From the NCBI GenBank assembly GCA_965218715.1, contig CBDCLY010000028.1, forward strand, positions 66,077-130,076: a stretch of DNA of 64,000 nt, in the 5' to 3' direction. The position numbers and the translations under genes are program-made. Position 1 is the stretch's first letter. Each line of letters begins with the position of its first letter. This document shows positions 25,848-34,424 of this stretch, piece after piece. Origin of the DNA: CBDCLY01 sp965218715. GTDB lineage: Bacteria; Bacteroidota; Bacteroidia; Flavobacteriales_E; Vicingaceae. Below the pieces are notes generated by a model. The model was not told the DNA's origin, made no database searches, and saw nothing but the letters and a program-made list of their open reading frames with translations.

Positions 25848-26933
25848 ATGAATTACACGATTCCTAAGCTTCCATTTAAAGAAGATATTGAAACTAAAGC
25901 TGTGATGAAAAAAACGGCCTTGGCGAGAAGTGCTTTGGCTGAGATGAAGGGGGCTGCTTTGAGTATTCCCAATCAAAGCATTTTGATTAGCACGCTATCG
26001 CTACAAGAAGCAAAAGACAGTTCTGCTATCGAAAACATCATCACTACACATGATGAACTGTACCAAGCAGATTACTTAAAAAACCAGTTTAAGACCATCG
26101 CTTCCAAAGAAGTACATAAATATGCGGAAGCATTGCGCTGGGGCTTTCAAACGGTAAAGGAAAAAGGCTTTCTATCCAATAACCACCTTATTGAGATGCA
26201 AGCCACTATTGAAGAAAATGATGCTGGTTTTCGCAAAGTTCCAGGCACGGCATTAAAGAATGAGCAGACCGGAGAAGTGATTTACACACCTCCGCAAACA
26301 CATGATGAAGTTCTTGGTCATATGGCCAATTTGGAGAGTTTCATGAATAATGACGAGCTAAGCGATTGGGATCCGTTGGTGAAAATGGCCATCATTCACC
26401 ATCAATTAGAAAGCATCCACCCATTTTATGATGGAAACGGACGAACGGGTAGAATTATCAATATTCTGTATTTGGTTAAGGAAGGGATGCTGAATTTACC
26501 TATTCTCTATTTAAGTCGGTATATCAATCAAAACAAAGCTGACTACTACCGCTTACTTCAAAAAGTAAGAACCGAAAATGCTTGGGAAGAATGGGTGCTA
26601 TACATTTTGGAAGGTGTGGAACAAACGTCCATGCAAACTATCAAGATTATTGAAGGAATAAAAGCGCTCATGCTGAAAAGCAAAAATAAGATTAGGGAGA
26701 GTACCAAGTTTTATAGTCAAGATTTGATCAATAACCTTTTTAAGCATCCTTACACAAAAATTGATTTTGTAATGAATGATTTGGATGTTAGCCGCCTTAC
26801 TGCGACTAAATATCTTGATGAACTTGCACAATTAGGAATTGTGCATAAAGTTAAAATAGGTAGAGATAGTTATTACATCAATAAAGCTCTTTTTGAGCTA
26901 TTATCAAATGTCAATCAAACAAAACATGTATAG
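25848..26933 (+). CDS. Fic-family AMPylase with winged-helix C-terminus
   Basis: Fic proteins transfer AMP (or other phosphate groups) from nucleotides to target proteins. The full active motif HPFYDGNGRTGR is at residues 191-202. An N-terminal inhibitory-helix motif SSAIEN (58-63, Glu62) makes this a self-inhibited, class II enzyme. The C-terminal 80 residues (KIDFVMNDLDVSRLTATKYL, then LGIVHKVKIGRDSYYIN) form a winged helix-turn-helix, so the protein can probably bind DNA. It lies in the middle of the R-M locus; a target or a regulatory role is not known. Its stop codon falls inside an inverted repeat. Confidence 0.92.
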   Translation: MNYTIPKLPFKEDIETKAVMKKTALARSALAEMKGAALSIPNQSILISTLSLQEAKDSSAIENIITTHDELYQADYLKNQFKTIASKEVHKYAEALRWGFQTVKEKGFLSNNHLIEMQATIEENDAGFRKVPGTALKNEQTGEVIYTPPQTHDEVLGHMANLESFMNNDELSDWDPLVKMAIIHHQLESIHPFYDGNGRTGRIINILYLVKEGMLNLPILYLSRYINQNKADYYRLLQKVRTENAWEEWVLYILEGVEQTSMQTIKIIEGIKALMLKSKNKIRESTKFYSQDLINNLFKHPYTKIDFVMNDLDVSRLTATKYLDELAQLGIVHKVKIGRDSYYINKALFELLSNVNQTKHV

Positions 26934-26959
26934 AAAACAGCTATTCTCTATACATGTTT
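26922..26959. promoter_or_regulatory. 13-bp inverted repeat at the end of fic
   Basis: AAACATGTATAGA (26922-26934) and TCTATACATGTTT (26947-26959) are exact reverse complements with a 12-base loop. The fic stop TAG is inside the left arm. The text CATGTATAGAAAACA at its left side recurs at 27085-27099, and ATGTATAG recurs at 26968, so this is more likely a protein-binding site than a terminator (no T tract). Confidence 0.55.
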
Positions 26960-27083
26960 AATTAATATGTATAGATGTTATATTTTAAGTAGGGTCTCTA
27001 CAAATAATAAAAAATTAGAAAAGAACTTGAAAATAGTAACCACAAGTAAAGGAAATAAGCAAAATCTACACATGAGAAACCCA

Positions 27084-27117
27084 TCATGTATAGAAAACAA
27101 TGCTTTTTGATACATGA
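27084..27117. promoter_or_regulatory. Second copy of the ATGTATAG motif as inverted repeat before hsdR
   Basis: TCATGTAT (27084-27091) pairs with ATACATGA (27110-27117). It lies just before the hsdR start at 27131. Between 26934 and 27130 there is no gene, so this 200-base gap with repeated motifs is the likely control region of hsdR. Confidence 0.5.
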
Positions 27118-27130
27118 CAACAAAATTGAT

Positions 27131-30100
27131 ATGAATACACCTAGCTATAAAGAAGATCACATCAGTCAGATTCCAGCATTACAAATGCTGCAGAAATTGG
27201 GCTACCAATACCTTACGCCAGATGAAGCTTTGCAATTCAGAGGTGAAAAGACCACACAAGTGATACTTGAAGATGTATTGCGTAAGCAATTAAAGGAAAT
27301 CAACTCCATTAAAATTGGTAGTAAAAGAGAAGAACGGTTCACTTCTGGCAATATAGAAATGGGCATTCGTGCATTGAAGGAATTACCAATGAACGAAGGC
27401 TACATAAATGCTTGTGAAACTGCCTATAATTTACTTACACTCGGAAAAGCACTAGAGCAAAGTATAGATGGTGACAAGAAAAGTCATACAATGCGTTATA
27501 TAGACTGGGATAACATTGATAACAATGTCTTCCATGTTACGGAAGAATATAGCGTTATGCGTAGTACCAGCAAAGAACACTACCGCCCCGATTTGGTGTT
27601 GTTCGTAAACGGCATTCCAATTACTATCATAGAGTGCAAACGCCCTGATATGAAGGAGCCTCTAAAACAGGCCATCAGTCAGCATTTACGAAACCAACAA
27701 GAAGACGGGATTAGAGGTTTGTATGTTTATTCCCAATTGTCGTTGAGCATAGCCACGCAAGAAGCCTCTTATGCTACGAATGCCACCCCTGAAAAATTTT
27801 GGTCTAAATGGCAAGAAAAGTTCGATTCAGAAACCGAAGAAAAACAATACCATCAAAAATTATTAGAGCTGAAGAACCAGCCTTTAACAAAAGATGATAA
27901 GGATAAACTTTTCTCCGACCGATTTAGATATGTAAGAAACTATTTTGATGCACTTGAAAGTGAAGACATTCTACCAACGCTACAAGATGAGTACCTCTTT
28001 GGATTGTGCAGACCTAAGCGTTTGATGGATTTAATTTTCAACTTTATTTTATTCGATAATGGCACAAAAAAGATTGCACGCTATCAACAATATTTCGCCA
28101 TTAAGAAATCGATAAAACGAATACATCATGTAGAAGGCGGAAGTAGACAAGGTGGTGTAATCTGGCATACGCAAGGAAGTGGAAAATCACTTACCATGGT
28201 GATGCTAGCTCAGGCCATTGCCATGGACAAAAGCATCCGCAATCCGAAAATTATATTGGTAACGGACAGAACGGACTTGGATAGACAAATTACAGGGACA
28301 TTCAGAAAATGTGGGCGATTTGTAGAGAATGCATCAACAGGAAAAAGACTAGTTGATTTATTAGAAAGTAAAAGTGATGCAGTTGTAACCACTATCATCA
28401 ACAAGTTTGTGGCTGCAATGAAAAAAATCAGTAAGCCACTGGATAGCCATGACATATTTGTGCTGGTAGATGAAGGTCACAGATCACAAAACGGGACTTT
28501 CAATATTGAAATGCAAAAGACCTTACCAAATGCATGTTTTATTGCTTTAACCGGAACTCCCCTATTCAAAAAGGACAAAAGCACAGCAGCCAAGTTTGGT
28601 GGAATCATTGATGCCTATACGGTGGATCAAGCTGTAAAAGACAAGGCAGTTGTACCTCTTTTATACGAAGGCCGTTTGGCAAAACAAACTGTAAATGCCA
28701 GTCCACTTGATACATTTTTCGAAATGGTTTCAGAACCATTGACCGAGTATCAAAAGGCTGATTTCAAGAAAAAATTTAGTCGTGCTGATCAATTGAACAG
28801 TGCTGAACAAAAGATATATGCGATTGCATGGAACATTAGTCTGCACTTTAGAGACAACTGGCAAGGCACTCCGTTCAAAGCTCAATTAGTGTGTGACAAA
28901 AAGGTGAATGCCATCCGTTACAAAGAGTTTCTGGACGAAATAGGAATTGTATCAAGTGAGGTGCTCATATCATCAATTGATGAACGAGAAGGTGAAGACA
29001 GTGCGTATGAGAAATCATCCGAAAAAGAGAATCGATTTTGGAAACGCATGATGGACGAACATGGGAACTCAAAGACCTATGAGAAAAACATCATCAGCCG
29101 ATTCAAAAACCAGGAAGATCCAGAGATTATTATAGTTGTTGACAAGCTCTTGACAGGATTTGATGAACCTAAAAACACAGTACTCTACCTTACTAGGAAC
29201 TTACAAAGCCATAAACTACTGCAAGCAATTGCAAGAGTAAATCGGATATATCCTGATAAAGAATTTGGCTATATCATTGACTATTATGGTGTAATAGAGA
29301 ATTTGGATGATGCCCTACTGATGTACTCTTCTTTTGAAGATTTTGATGCGGATGATTTGGAAGGTACATTAACAAACATCAATGAGGAAATACAAAAGCT
29401 TCCCCAAAAACACTCCGAATTGTGGGACATCTTCAAAACGATCACAAATAAACGAGATGCAGAGGCCTACCAGTTATTGCTAAAAGATGAAGCGATACGC
29501 GTTGTATTCTATGATAAACTTGCCGCATTTGCCAAAGGATTAAAGCTGGCACTTTCATCAATGCAATTCCACAAGGAGGTGGACGATAAAACTATTGAAC
29601 GCTACAAGGAAGATTTGGCAATGTTCATGAAGTTAAGAATGGCTGTAGTAGAGCGATACTCAGATGCAGTTGACTACAAACAATATGAAGGTCAAATTCA
29701 GAAGCTTATTGATACGCATATCACAACTGAAAAAGTTGAAGTCATAACAAAGCTTGTAAATATTTTTGACAAAGAGAAATTCCAACAAGAAGTCGAAAAC
29801 ACGACTGGGAAAGCTGCAAAAGCAGATAAAATTGCCAGCAGAACTGCAAAGCATATTTCTGAGAAGATGGATGAAGATCCAGCTTTCTATAAAAAGTTCT
29901 CTCAAATGCTATCAGAGACGATTGCCGAATATGAAGAAAAGAGAATCAATGAAGCTCAGTACTTGAGTAAAGTCCAAGAAATCATGGAAAATGTGCTGGC
30001 TCATACTGACAGTGATATCCCTGAGAGTTTACAGCAAAGAGAAGTAGCCAAAGCGTTTTATGGATTAACATTAGAATCACTTATTGATAAAGTGCAAGAC

Positions 30101-30355
30101 GCTGTGGTAAGAAGAGAGATTGCAGTTCAATCAGCTTTGCATATTGACGACTTGATAAGAGCCTCTGTCTTGGATAAGGAAAAACCCATTATTGATTGGC
30201 AACAAAAAACGAATATTACGGGTAAGCTTCTTATTGAAATTGGAGACTACCTAATTGATGAAGTTCGAGACAAATACAACGTTTCATTAACCTTCGGGGA
30301 AATGGATCAAATTGCGAACAACTGTATTGAGGTTGCTAAACTCCGTTACAAATGA
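27131..30355 (+). CDS. hsdR: Type I R-M restriction subunit HsdR
   Basis: HsdR is the ATP-dependent translocase and nuclease of the complex. The PD-(D/E)xK nuclease segment is RPDLVLFVNGIPITIIECKR (about residues 150-170), the helicase Walker A is WHTQGSGKSLTMV (about 344), the DEAD-like box is VDEGHRSQ (about 447), and ALTGTPLF and LLTGFDEP follow. The C-terminal 350 residues are helical and contact HsdM. The frame opens at 27086, but the Met at 27131 (MNTPSYKEDH) gives the usual start and clears the inverted repeat. It overlaps the peptidase gene (ATGA). Confidence 0.95.
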   Translation: MNTPSYKEDHISQIPALQMLQKLGYQYLTPDEALQFRGEKTTQVILEDVLRKQLKEINSIKIGSKREERFTSGNIEMGIRALKELPMNEGYINACETAYNLLTLGKALEQSIDGDKKSHTMRYIDWDNIDNNVFHVTEEYSVMRSTSKEHYRPDLVLFVNGIPITIIECKRPDMKEPLKQAISQHLRNQQEDGIRGLYVYSQLSLSIATQEASYATNATPEKFWSKWQEKFDSETEEKQYHQKLLELKNQPLTKDDKDKLFSDRFRYVRNYFDALESEDILPTLQDEYLFGLCRPKRLMDLIFNFILFDNGTKKIARYQQYFAIKKSIKRIHHVEGGSRQGGVIWHTQGSGKSLTMVMLAQAIAMDKSIRNPKIILVTDRTDLDRQITGTFRKCGRFVENASTGKRLVDLLESKSDAVVTTIINKFVAAMKKISKPLDSHDIFVLVDEGHRSQNGTFNIEMQKTLPNACFIALTGTPLFKKDKSTAAKFGGIIDAYTVDQAVKDKAVVPLLYEGRLAKQTVNASPLDTFFEMVSEPLTEYQKADFKKKFSRADQLNSAEQKIYAIAWNISLHFRDNWQGTPFKAQLVCDKKVNAIRYKEFLDEIGIVSSEVLISSIDEREGEDSAYEKSSEKENRFWKRMMDEHGNSKTYEKNIISRFKNQEDPEIIIVVDKLLTGFDEPKNTVLYLTRNLQSHKLLQAIARVNRIYPDKEFGYIIDYYGVIENLDDALLMYSSFEDFDADDLEGTLTNINEEIQKLPQKHSELWDIFKTITNKRDAEAYQLLLKDEAIRVVFYDKLAAFAKGLKLALSSMQFHKEVDDKTIERYKEDLAMFMKLRMAVVERYSDAVDYKQYEGQIQKLIDTHITTEKVEVITKLVNIFDKEKFQQEVENTTGKAAKADKIASRTAKHISEKMDEDPAFYKKFSQMLSETIAEYEEKRINEAQYLSKVQEIMENVLAHTDSDIPESLQQREVAKAFYGLTLESLIDKVQDAVVRREIAVQSALHIDDLIRASVLDKEKPIIDWQQKTNITGKLLIEIGDYLIDEVRDKYNVSLTFGEMDQIANNCIEVAKLRYK

Positions 30356-31050
30356 TAATGGCATCTATTCAATTCGGCTCAAAACAAATTGACTATCAGA
30401 TTGAATATTCTGACAGAAAGACGTTGGGTATTACCGTCACTCCTGATATGGATGTATTGGTTAAAGCACCAAATGATAGTACCATAACCAAAATTGAAGA
30501 AAAGCTAAAAAAGAAAGCACCTTGGATAATCAAGCAACAAAGTTTCTTCTTAGCCTATCACCCGAAAACAACTGAACGGAAATATATTTCGGGAGAAACG
30601 CATTTATATCTCGGTAGACAATACCTGCTCAAAGTAGAAGAAACTGAGAAGGAATCAGTAAAACTAAAAGGGAAGTTTATTGAAGTAAAAACTCGTGATA
30701 AGACCAGAGTAAAACAACTATTAAGTAATTGGTATTTGGAACATGCAAGATCAAAATTCAATTCAACTGCTATGCCTCTGATTGAAAAATTCAAGAAGTA
30801 TAAAGTGGAACCTAGCTCAATTGTATTGCGAGAAATGCCAACACGCTGGGGTAGCTGCACGCCTAAAGGAAAAATAATCTTAAACCCAGAATTGATTAAA
30901 GCACCAAAAGGCTGTATTGAGTATGTGATCGTACATGAATTGTGTCATCTTATTCATCACGACCACACACAGAAGTTCATGGATTTACAAACTAAAGAAA
31001 TGAAGGATTGGGAAAAATGGAAAACAAAACTGGAAAGGTTATTAGCATGA
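30352..31050 (+). CDS. YgjP-like (M48/DUF45) metallopeptidase
   Basis: A 232-aa protein with the zinc motif HELCHLIHHDH at about residues 195-205 (HExxH) and the family segment MPTRWGSCTPKGKIILNPEL. YgjP/DUF45 proteins often follow hsdR in type I loci, overlapping it as here by 4 bases; whether they process the complex is unknown. It is the last gene of the R-M unit; after it the 125 bases to the attC-like site hold no convincing gene. Confidence 0.9.
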   Translation: MIMASIQFGSKQIDYQIEYSDRKTLGITVTPDMDVLVKAPNDSTITKIEEKLKKKAPWIIKQQSFFLAYHPKTTERKYISGETHLYLGRQYLLKVEETEKESVKLKGKFIEVKTRDKTRVKQLLSNWYLEHARSKFNSTAMPLIEKFKKYKVEPSSIVLREMPTRWGSCTPKGKIILNPELIKAPKGCIEYVIVHELCHLIHHDHTQKFMDLQTKEMKDWEKWKTKLERLLA

Positions 31051-31175
31051 AAAAGCCAGCCCTATTTGCAAGCACATTGTCAAAGCCGCACTTGCCCACG
31101 CTACGACCAAAGCTTTGTCAAAGAGCTAGCAAAGCCCACCCGAACGGAGAACGAAAACAAAAATTAAAAAAGCCA

Positions 31176-31249
31176 GCATACAACAATGGCTATAGTGCAT
31201 TGTCGCCCTACGGGACGCCAACGACACCATAGCCGGGACGTTAACGCCA
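31176..31249 (+). repeat. attC-like site 3, closing the R-M unit
   Basis: GCATACAAC-AAT-GGCTATAGTG at the left and CACCATAGCC-GGGAC-GTTAACG at the right pair with a short 30-base loop. This is the most compact and regular of the sites. The left core is the complement of the bases at 22024-22032 that open the unit, not of the GTTAACG that follows it. Confidence 0.75.
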
Positions 31250-31550
31250 ATCCTCCCCTCACGCCAACCCTGATGTAGTTCAACGGATTATTTTTGCCAT
31301 TTACGGCACGCCACGAAAGTAAAACCATAAGAAACAAGCAGGAAAGCTTCGCTTTGAATAACTGGCGTTAACAATAGCTATAAGTCATTTTTTTACTTAG
31401 CCGCCACCTTCCTGCTTCCCTAGTTTCGCGCTTCGCGCCGAATTTTTTTTCTATTATGGAGTTAAGTGTTCTACTAGCGTCGCTCGCTTTCTGCTAAACC
31501 TCATTTTATGTACTTTTAAGAAACTAAAAAAAACGCCTCATAGCTGAGAC
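31240..31550 (+). repeat. Gene-less 311-bp cassette, type a, copy 2
   Basis: Opens with GTTAACGCCA; attC-like site from 31363 (TGGCGTTAAC, perfect complement of the opening). The 3' part has the type a text (TTTCTGCTAAACCTCATTTTATG). Its first half is nearly identical to the type b copies. Confidence 0.88.
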
Positions 31551-31860
31551 GTTAACGCCAATCCTCCCCTCACGCCAACCCTGATGTAGTTCAACGGATT
31601 ATTTTTGCCATTTACGGCACGCCACGAAAGTAAAACCATAAGAAACAAGCAGGAAAGCTTCGCTTTGAATAACTGGCGTTAACAATAGCTATAAGTCATT
31701 TTTTTACTTAGCCGCCACCTTCCTGCTTCCCTAGTTTCGCGCTTCGCGCCGAATTTTTTTTCTATTATGGAGTTAAGTGTTCTACTAGCGTCGCTCGCTT
31801 CCTGCAAAAGTCATTTTCAGTACTTTTAAGAAACTAAAAAAAACGCCTCATAGCTGAGAC
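31551..31860 (+). repeat. Gene-less 310-bp cassette, type b, copy 2
   Basis: Opens with GTTAACGCCA; attC-like site from 31674 (TGGCGTTAAC) to the GTT at 31861. The 3' part has the type b text with one base missing (CTTCCTGCAAAAGTC). Together with the type a copy before it, it repeats the order seen left of the R-M unit. Confidence 0.88.
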
Positions 31861-31906
31861 GTTGTAAAGAATTCCTGAAGACTAAATTAATTTTCAAATA
31901 TTAACG

Positions 31907-32362
31907 GTGGAAAAATTCAATTTCTTAAAACCAACTTTGATTTTCTGTGTTATCGGAATTTTTATTCCGGGTTTAACTGCAATTGGTTTAATTGGACTTC
32001 AAATATTATTTACCAAAATAGGATTAGAATGTCCTGATGCGTGGATTTTAATTTGGTCTACAACAATTACGGGCAGTTTAATTGTCCCGATTATTTTTTA
32101 TAGATATATAAGAGTAATTACCAAACCGAAAGCTCAAAAATTAAAGAATCAAATTACATTTTTCAACCTGTTTCAGTACACTTTGATTCAAGCAGGATTA
32201 TCTTCTTTATTTACTGATGGTGAAACTCTCTGTTATGGTTCAGGTGGACAAAATGGATTGGAATTAGTATTTACAGCTTGGCTTTCATTACCAATATTAA
32301 TCAGTTTAAGTTTAATGTTCAATTTTATAAATTCTAAAAATATAGCAAGCAATTCTGATTAA
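31907..32362 (+). CDS. Cassette-borne small membrane protein
   Basis: A 151-aa protein with four probable transmembrane helices (LIFCVIGIFIPGLTAIGLIG, WILIWSTTITGSLIVPIIFY, a weaker one near residue 95, and FTAWLSLPILISLSLMFNF). No family is recognised. The start is a GTG 46 bases inside its cassette, which runs from 31861 to 32810. It is the only gene of that cassette. Confidence 0.65.
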   Translation: MEKFNFLKPTLIFCVIGIFIPGLTAIGLIGLQILFTKIGLECPDAWILIWSTTITGSLIVPIIFYRYIRVITKPKAQKLKNQITFFNLFQYTLIQAGLSSLFTDGETLCYGSGGQNGLELVFTAWLSLPILISLSLMFNFINSKNIASNSD

Positions 32363-32617
32363 AAATCTTACACATCTAAAAGATAATTAATCATTTCTGT
32401 TAACTTACTTCTACTCCACTTCCCTCATACGGTCTGACTAAGTACCTAAATCAAAATTTGCTTAATTAATGGACTTTATAGATTTCAACGGTTTAGATTT
32501 TGAACAAACAAAATCGCCAACTTTTGCTTTTCAAATTGGCATTTAGTTTCTGTGTAAATGGACTGATAATTTGACTCGAGTTTTTTCTTGTGAGTAGTTA
32601 ACTGTGAGGAAAATAAC

Positions 32618-32820
32618 TCTTTACAACAATGTATAAAATGCATTGGGCGTAAGCAGGTTACGAAAGTTCAGCTTTTATTTGAAAGTCCACAAAATCTGCT
32701 TGCGGATTTGTAGAAAATGAAAAAATTACTAAGCCGCCTCGCGGCTTTTGTTCTTTAGTTTAATTGAAAGTGTATCTTTATCTGACCGCCCAACAACATC
32801 TTATACGGGCGTTGTGCTTC
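32618..32820 (+). repeat. attC-like site 5 and its flanking non-coding DNA
   Basis: TCTTTACAAC-AATG-TATAA at the left and TTATACGGGC-GTTGTGC at the right. The left core is the exact complement of the cassette opening GTTGTAAAGA (31861). The long loop includes an internal hairpin (CTAAGCCGCCTCGCGGCTTTTG). The 255 bases before it (32363-32617) contain no gene. Confidence 0.7.
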
Positions 32821-32834
32821 ATTAAATTATACAA

Positions 32835-33476
32835 ATGAGAATATTTTTAGCAGTAATGGTGGTTGGGTTTATAATTGGTGCTTGTTCACAGTCATCGGAA
32901 CCTGTGTCAGTAGAATCTGAAGAGATTTCAGAAGTAGCCATAGACAAGATTACCAAAGTGGAGGCCGACGAAAAAATCAATCGAATTGAATTAAAAGAAA
33001 ACAACATAAATGGGGTTGACTTACCCCTCAATCGAGAGATGTCACTTGATCAACTCGTAGCAGCATTCAAAGGATACCAAGTAACAAAAGAAATTGGAAT
33101 GCAAGACGGGCCTGATTTTCCTTTATATTCTGTCAAGTCTAATGATCAAGAGATTCTATTTTTCAAATTAAACGATGAAGATACTTTGAAGCTAGACCAG
33201 ATAATAGTGAAGACAGATACCGTGCAAGATGAATATGGAATTCGTGTAGGAATGACCTATGCTGATGTCAGATCCCGTCGAGGGGAAGAATTCGAATTAT
33301 TTGTCGGTGATCATTGGCATACCTATATGACTTACGAAAATAGTAATGTCTACTATGATGTAATTGCGAATATTGACGAGACGGATTCAGAAGTGATGGG
33401 AACGACACTCACTAAGGATCAGGTTTTAGCTGAAGGAAAAGTCAAGTATTTATATTGGTCTGATTTTAAGAAGTAA
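32835..33476 (+). CDS. Cassette-borne lipoprotein of unknown function
   Basis: A 213-aa protein with a lipoprotein signal: hydrophobic FLAVMVVGFIIGAC and then Cys17-Ser. After an acidic linker (SVESEEISEVAIDK) comes a compact domain with YGIRVGMTYADVRSRRGEEF and VMGTTLTKDQVLAEGKVKYL. The GMTYADV segment recalls small periplasmic domains in which a loop precedes a helix, but no family is assigned. It begins 24 bases after the cassette start at 32811 and is the only gene of the unit. Confidence 0.7.
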   Translation: MRIFLAVMVVGFIIGACSQSSEPVSVESEEISEVAIDKITKVEADEKINRIELKENNINGVDLPLNREMSLDQLVAAFKGYQVTKEIGMQDGPDFPLYSVKSNDQEILFFKLNDEDTLKLDQIIVKTDTVQDEYGIRVGMTYADVRSRRGEEFELFVGDHWHTYMTYENSNVYYDVIANIDETDSEVMGTTLTKDQVLAEGKVKYLYWSDFKK

Positions 33477-33482
33477 AAACGA

Positions 33483-33679
33483 AAGCACAACAATCTGTAT
33501 GAAATCATGGCTGGGCTTGTGGTCAAGAGGCTGTGGCGCTTCGTGGAGACATCGTCAATCCTGCGGATTGACATGCAACTGGAAGAAAATAGCAAGTCCA
33601 TCCGCAGCATTGTCTAAGTGAGAAGATGAAACTTTAGTAACTTTAAAAGGCCACAATTCATACAGTGGCGTTACAAGCA
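33483..33679 (+). repeat. attC-like site 6
   Basis: AAGCACAAC-AAT-CTGTATGAA at the left and TTCATACAG-TGGC-GTTACAA at the right. The inner arms pair over 9 bases, and the left core complements the opening GTTGTGCTT of the same cassette (32811). The 130-base loop has no gene. The further bases 33680-33807 hold no recognisable feature. Confidence 0.72.
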
Positions 33680-33807
33680 ATCGCTGTTGGACTCTGAAAA
33701 AGTCTTTAGGGCTAATATAAACGTAAAAATGATCGAAAAACGAATAATTGTAGACGCCTGACACATGATAGGTCTCTTTTGTATTACTCAGGGCATAATA
33801 ATCATAT

Positions 33808-34368
33808 ATGAATAAAGATTTAGACTTAATAATTGACAAAGCAAGTATCTATGTTACTGATACTACGGATTGTTTATTAATGCGCTCAAGGTTTAAAATA
33901 TTGAACAAGTCAAATATGGGTGTCCTACTTTTCATAATTATTAGTTTATTGCTTTTGATCATATCCATCTTAAAAGGAAATGATTGGTATTCAATAATAT
34001 TTGGGTCCTTAATTGGTGGACTAACATTTATATTTTCAATTTTTGCTCTTTTAAAACAAGTGACAGACTTTGTGAAAGTAACTAAAGAGAATATCAAATT
34101 CATGAGTAGCCTAAGATCTAAACGATTTCGCCTAAATTCTGAAATGAAAATAAAAGTGAAAGCAGAAACAGAGTATGTTAAACTAAAATCACACCCAAGT
34201 TCTGGTTCATACTTTCGCCATATAGAACTGTACTTAGTTCATAACAATTCAGAATTTAGAGTATTTAATTTTAAAGTTGATAACAAATATTCTAAAGAAG
34301 CTAATAAACTTGGTTCTGAGTTAGCATATTTAATCAAAAAACGAATAAATGCTTGTAACACTATTTAA
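33808..34368 (+). CDS. Cassette-borne two-helix membrane protein
   Basis: A 186-aa protein with two adjacent transmembrane helices (VLLFIIISLLLLIISILKG and SIIFGSLIGGLTFIFSIFAL), an N-terminal cytosolic part and a C-terminal basic beta-rich domain (KIKVKAETEYVKLKSHP, then IELYLVHNNSEFRVFNF). No family is recognised. Its last codons run into the attC-like site at 34350, so gene and recombination site are packed tightly, as in cassettes. Confidence 0.65.
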   Translation: MNKDLDLIIDKASIYVTDTTDCLLMRSRFKILNKSNMGVLLFIIISLLLLIISILKGNDWYSIIFGSLIGGLTFIFSIFALLKQVTDFVKVTKENIKFMSSLRSKRFRLNSEMKIKVKAETEYVKLKSHPSSGSYFRHIELYLVHNNSEFRVFNFKVDNKYSKEANKLGSELAYLIKKRINACNTI

Positions 34369-34408
34369 AAATGCATTAAAACGCATTTTACACTTAACGT
34401 TAGCAAAC
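34350..34408 (+). repeat. attC-like site 7, short form
   Basis: TGCTTGTAAC at 34350-34359 is the exact complement of the opening GTTACAAGCA of the same cassette (33670). The stem AAATGCATT/AAAACGCATTTT and the closing TTAACGTTAGC follow within 60 bases. Confidence 0.65.
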
Positions 34409-34424
34409 ATTAAGACAATATAAA

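Larger units (their letters stand above)
22024..31239 (+). mobile_element. 9.2-kb cassette-like unit carrying a whole type I R-M locus
   Basis: The unit opens with GTTGTATGC (22024-22032). Its closing attC-like site opens with the exact complement GCATACAAC (31176-31184). Between them lie seven genes on one strand: half HsdS, HsdM, HsdS, DUF2188, Fic, HsdR and a YgjP-like peptidase. If this is one cassette it is far larger than the usual 0.5-1.5 kb. It is bordered on both sides by the same a-b pair of gene-less cassettes. Confidence 0.6.

Noticed and set aside
31008..31232. A 74-codon frame at the end of the YgjP-like gene
   Set aside because: It overlaps the real gene and then runs through the attC-like site; the text (many Lys, Pro, Ser) is what such palindromic DNA gives in any frame.
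21401..31860. CRISPR array from the repeated 311-bp units
   Set aside because: The repeats are long, in two pairs, without short regular repeats and spacers, and no cas gene is present.
33555..33839. A minus-strand frame of 94 codons across attC-like site 6
   Set aside because: Its start is inside the opposite gene and it crosses the recombination-site arms; no family features.
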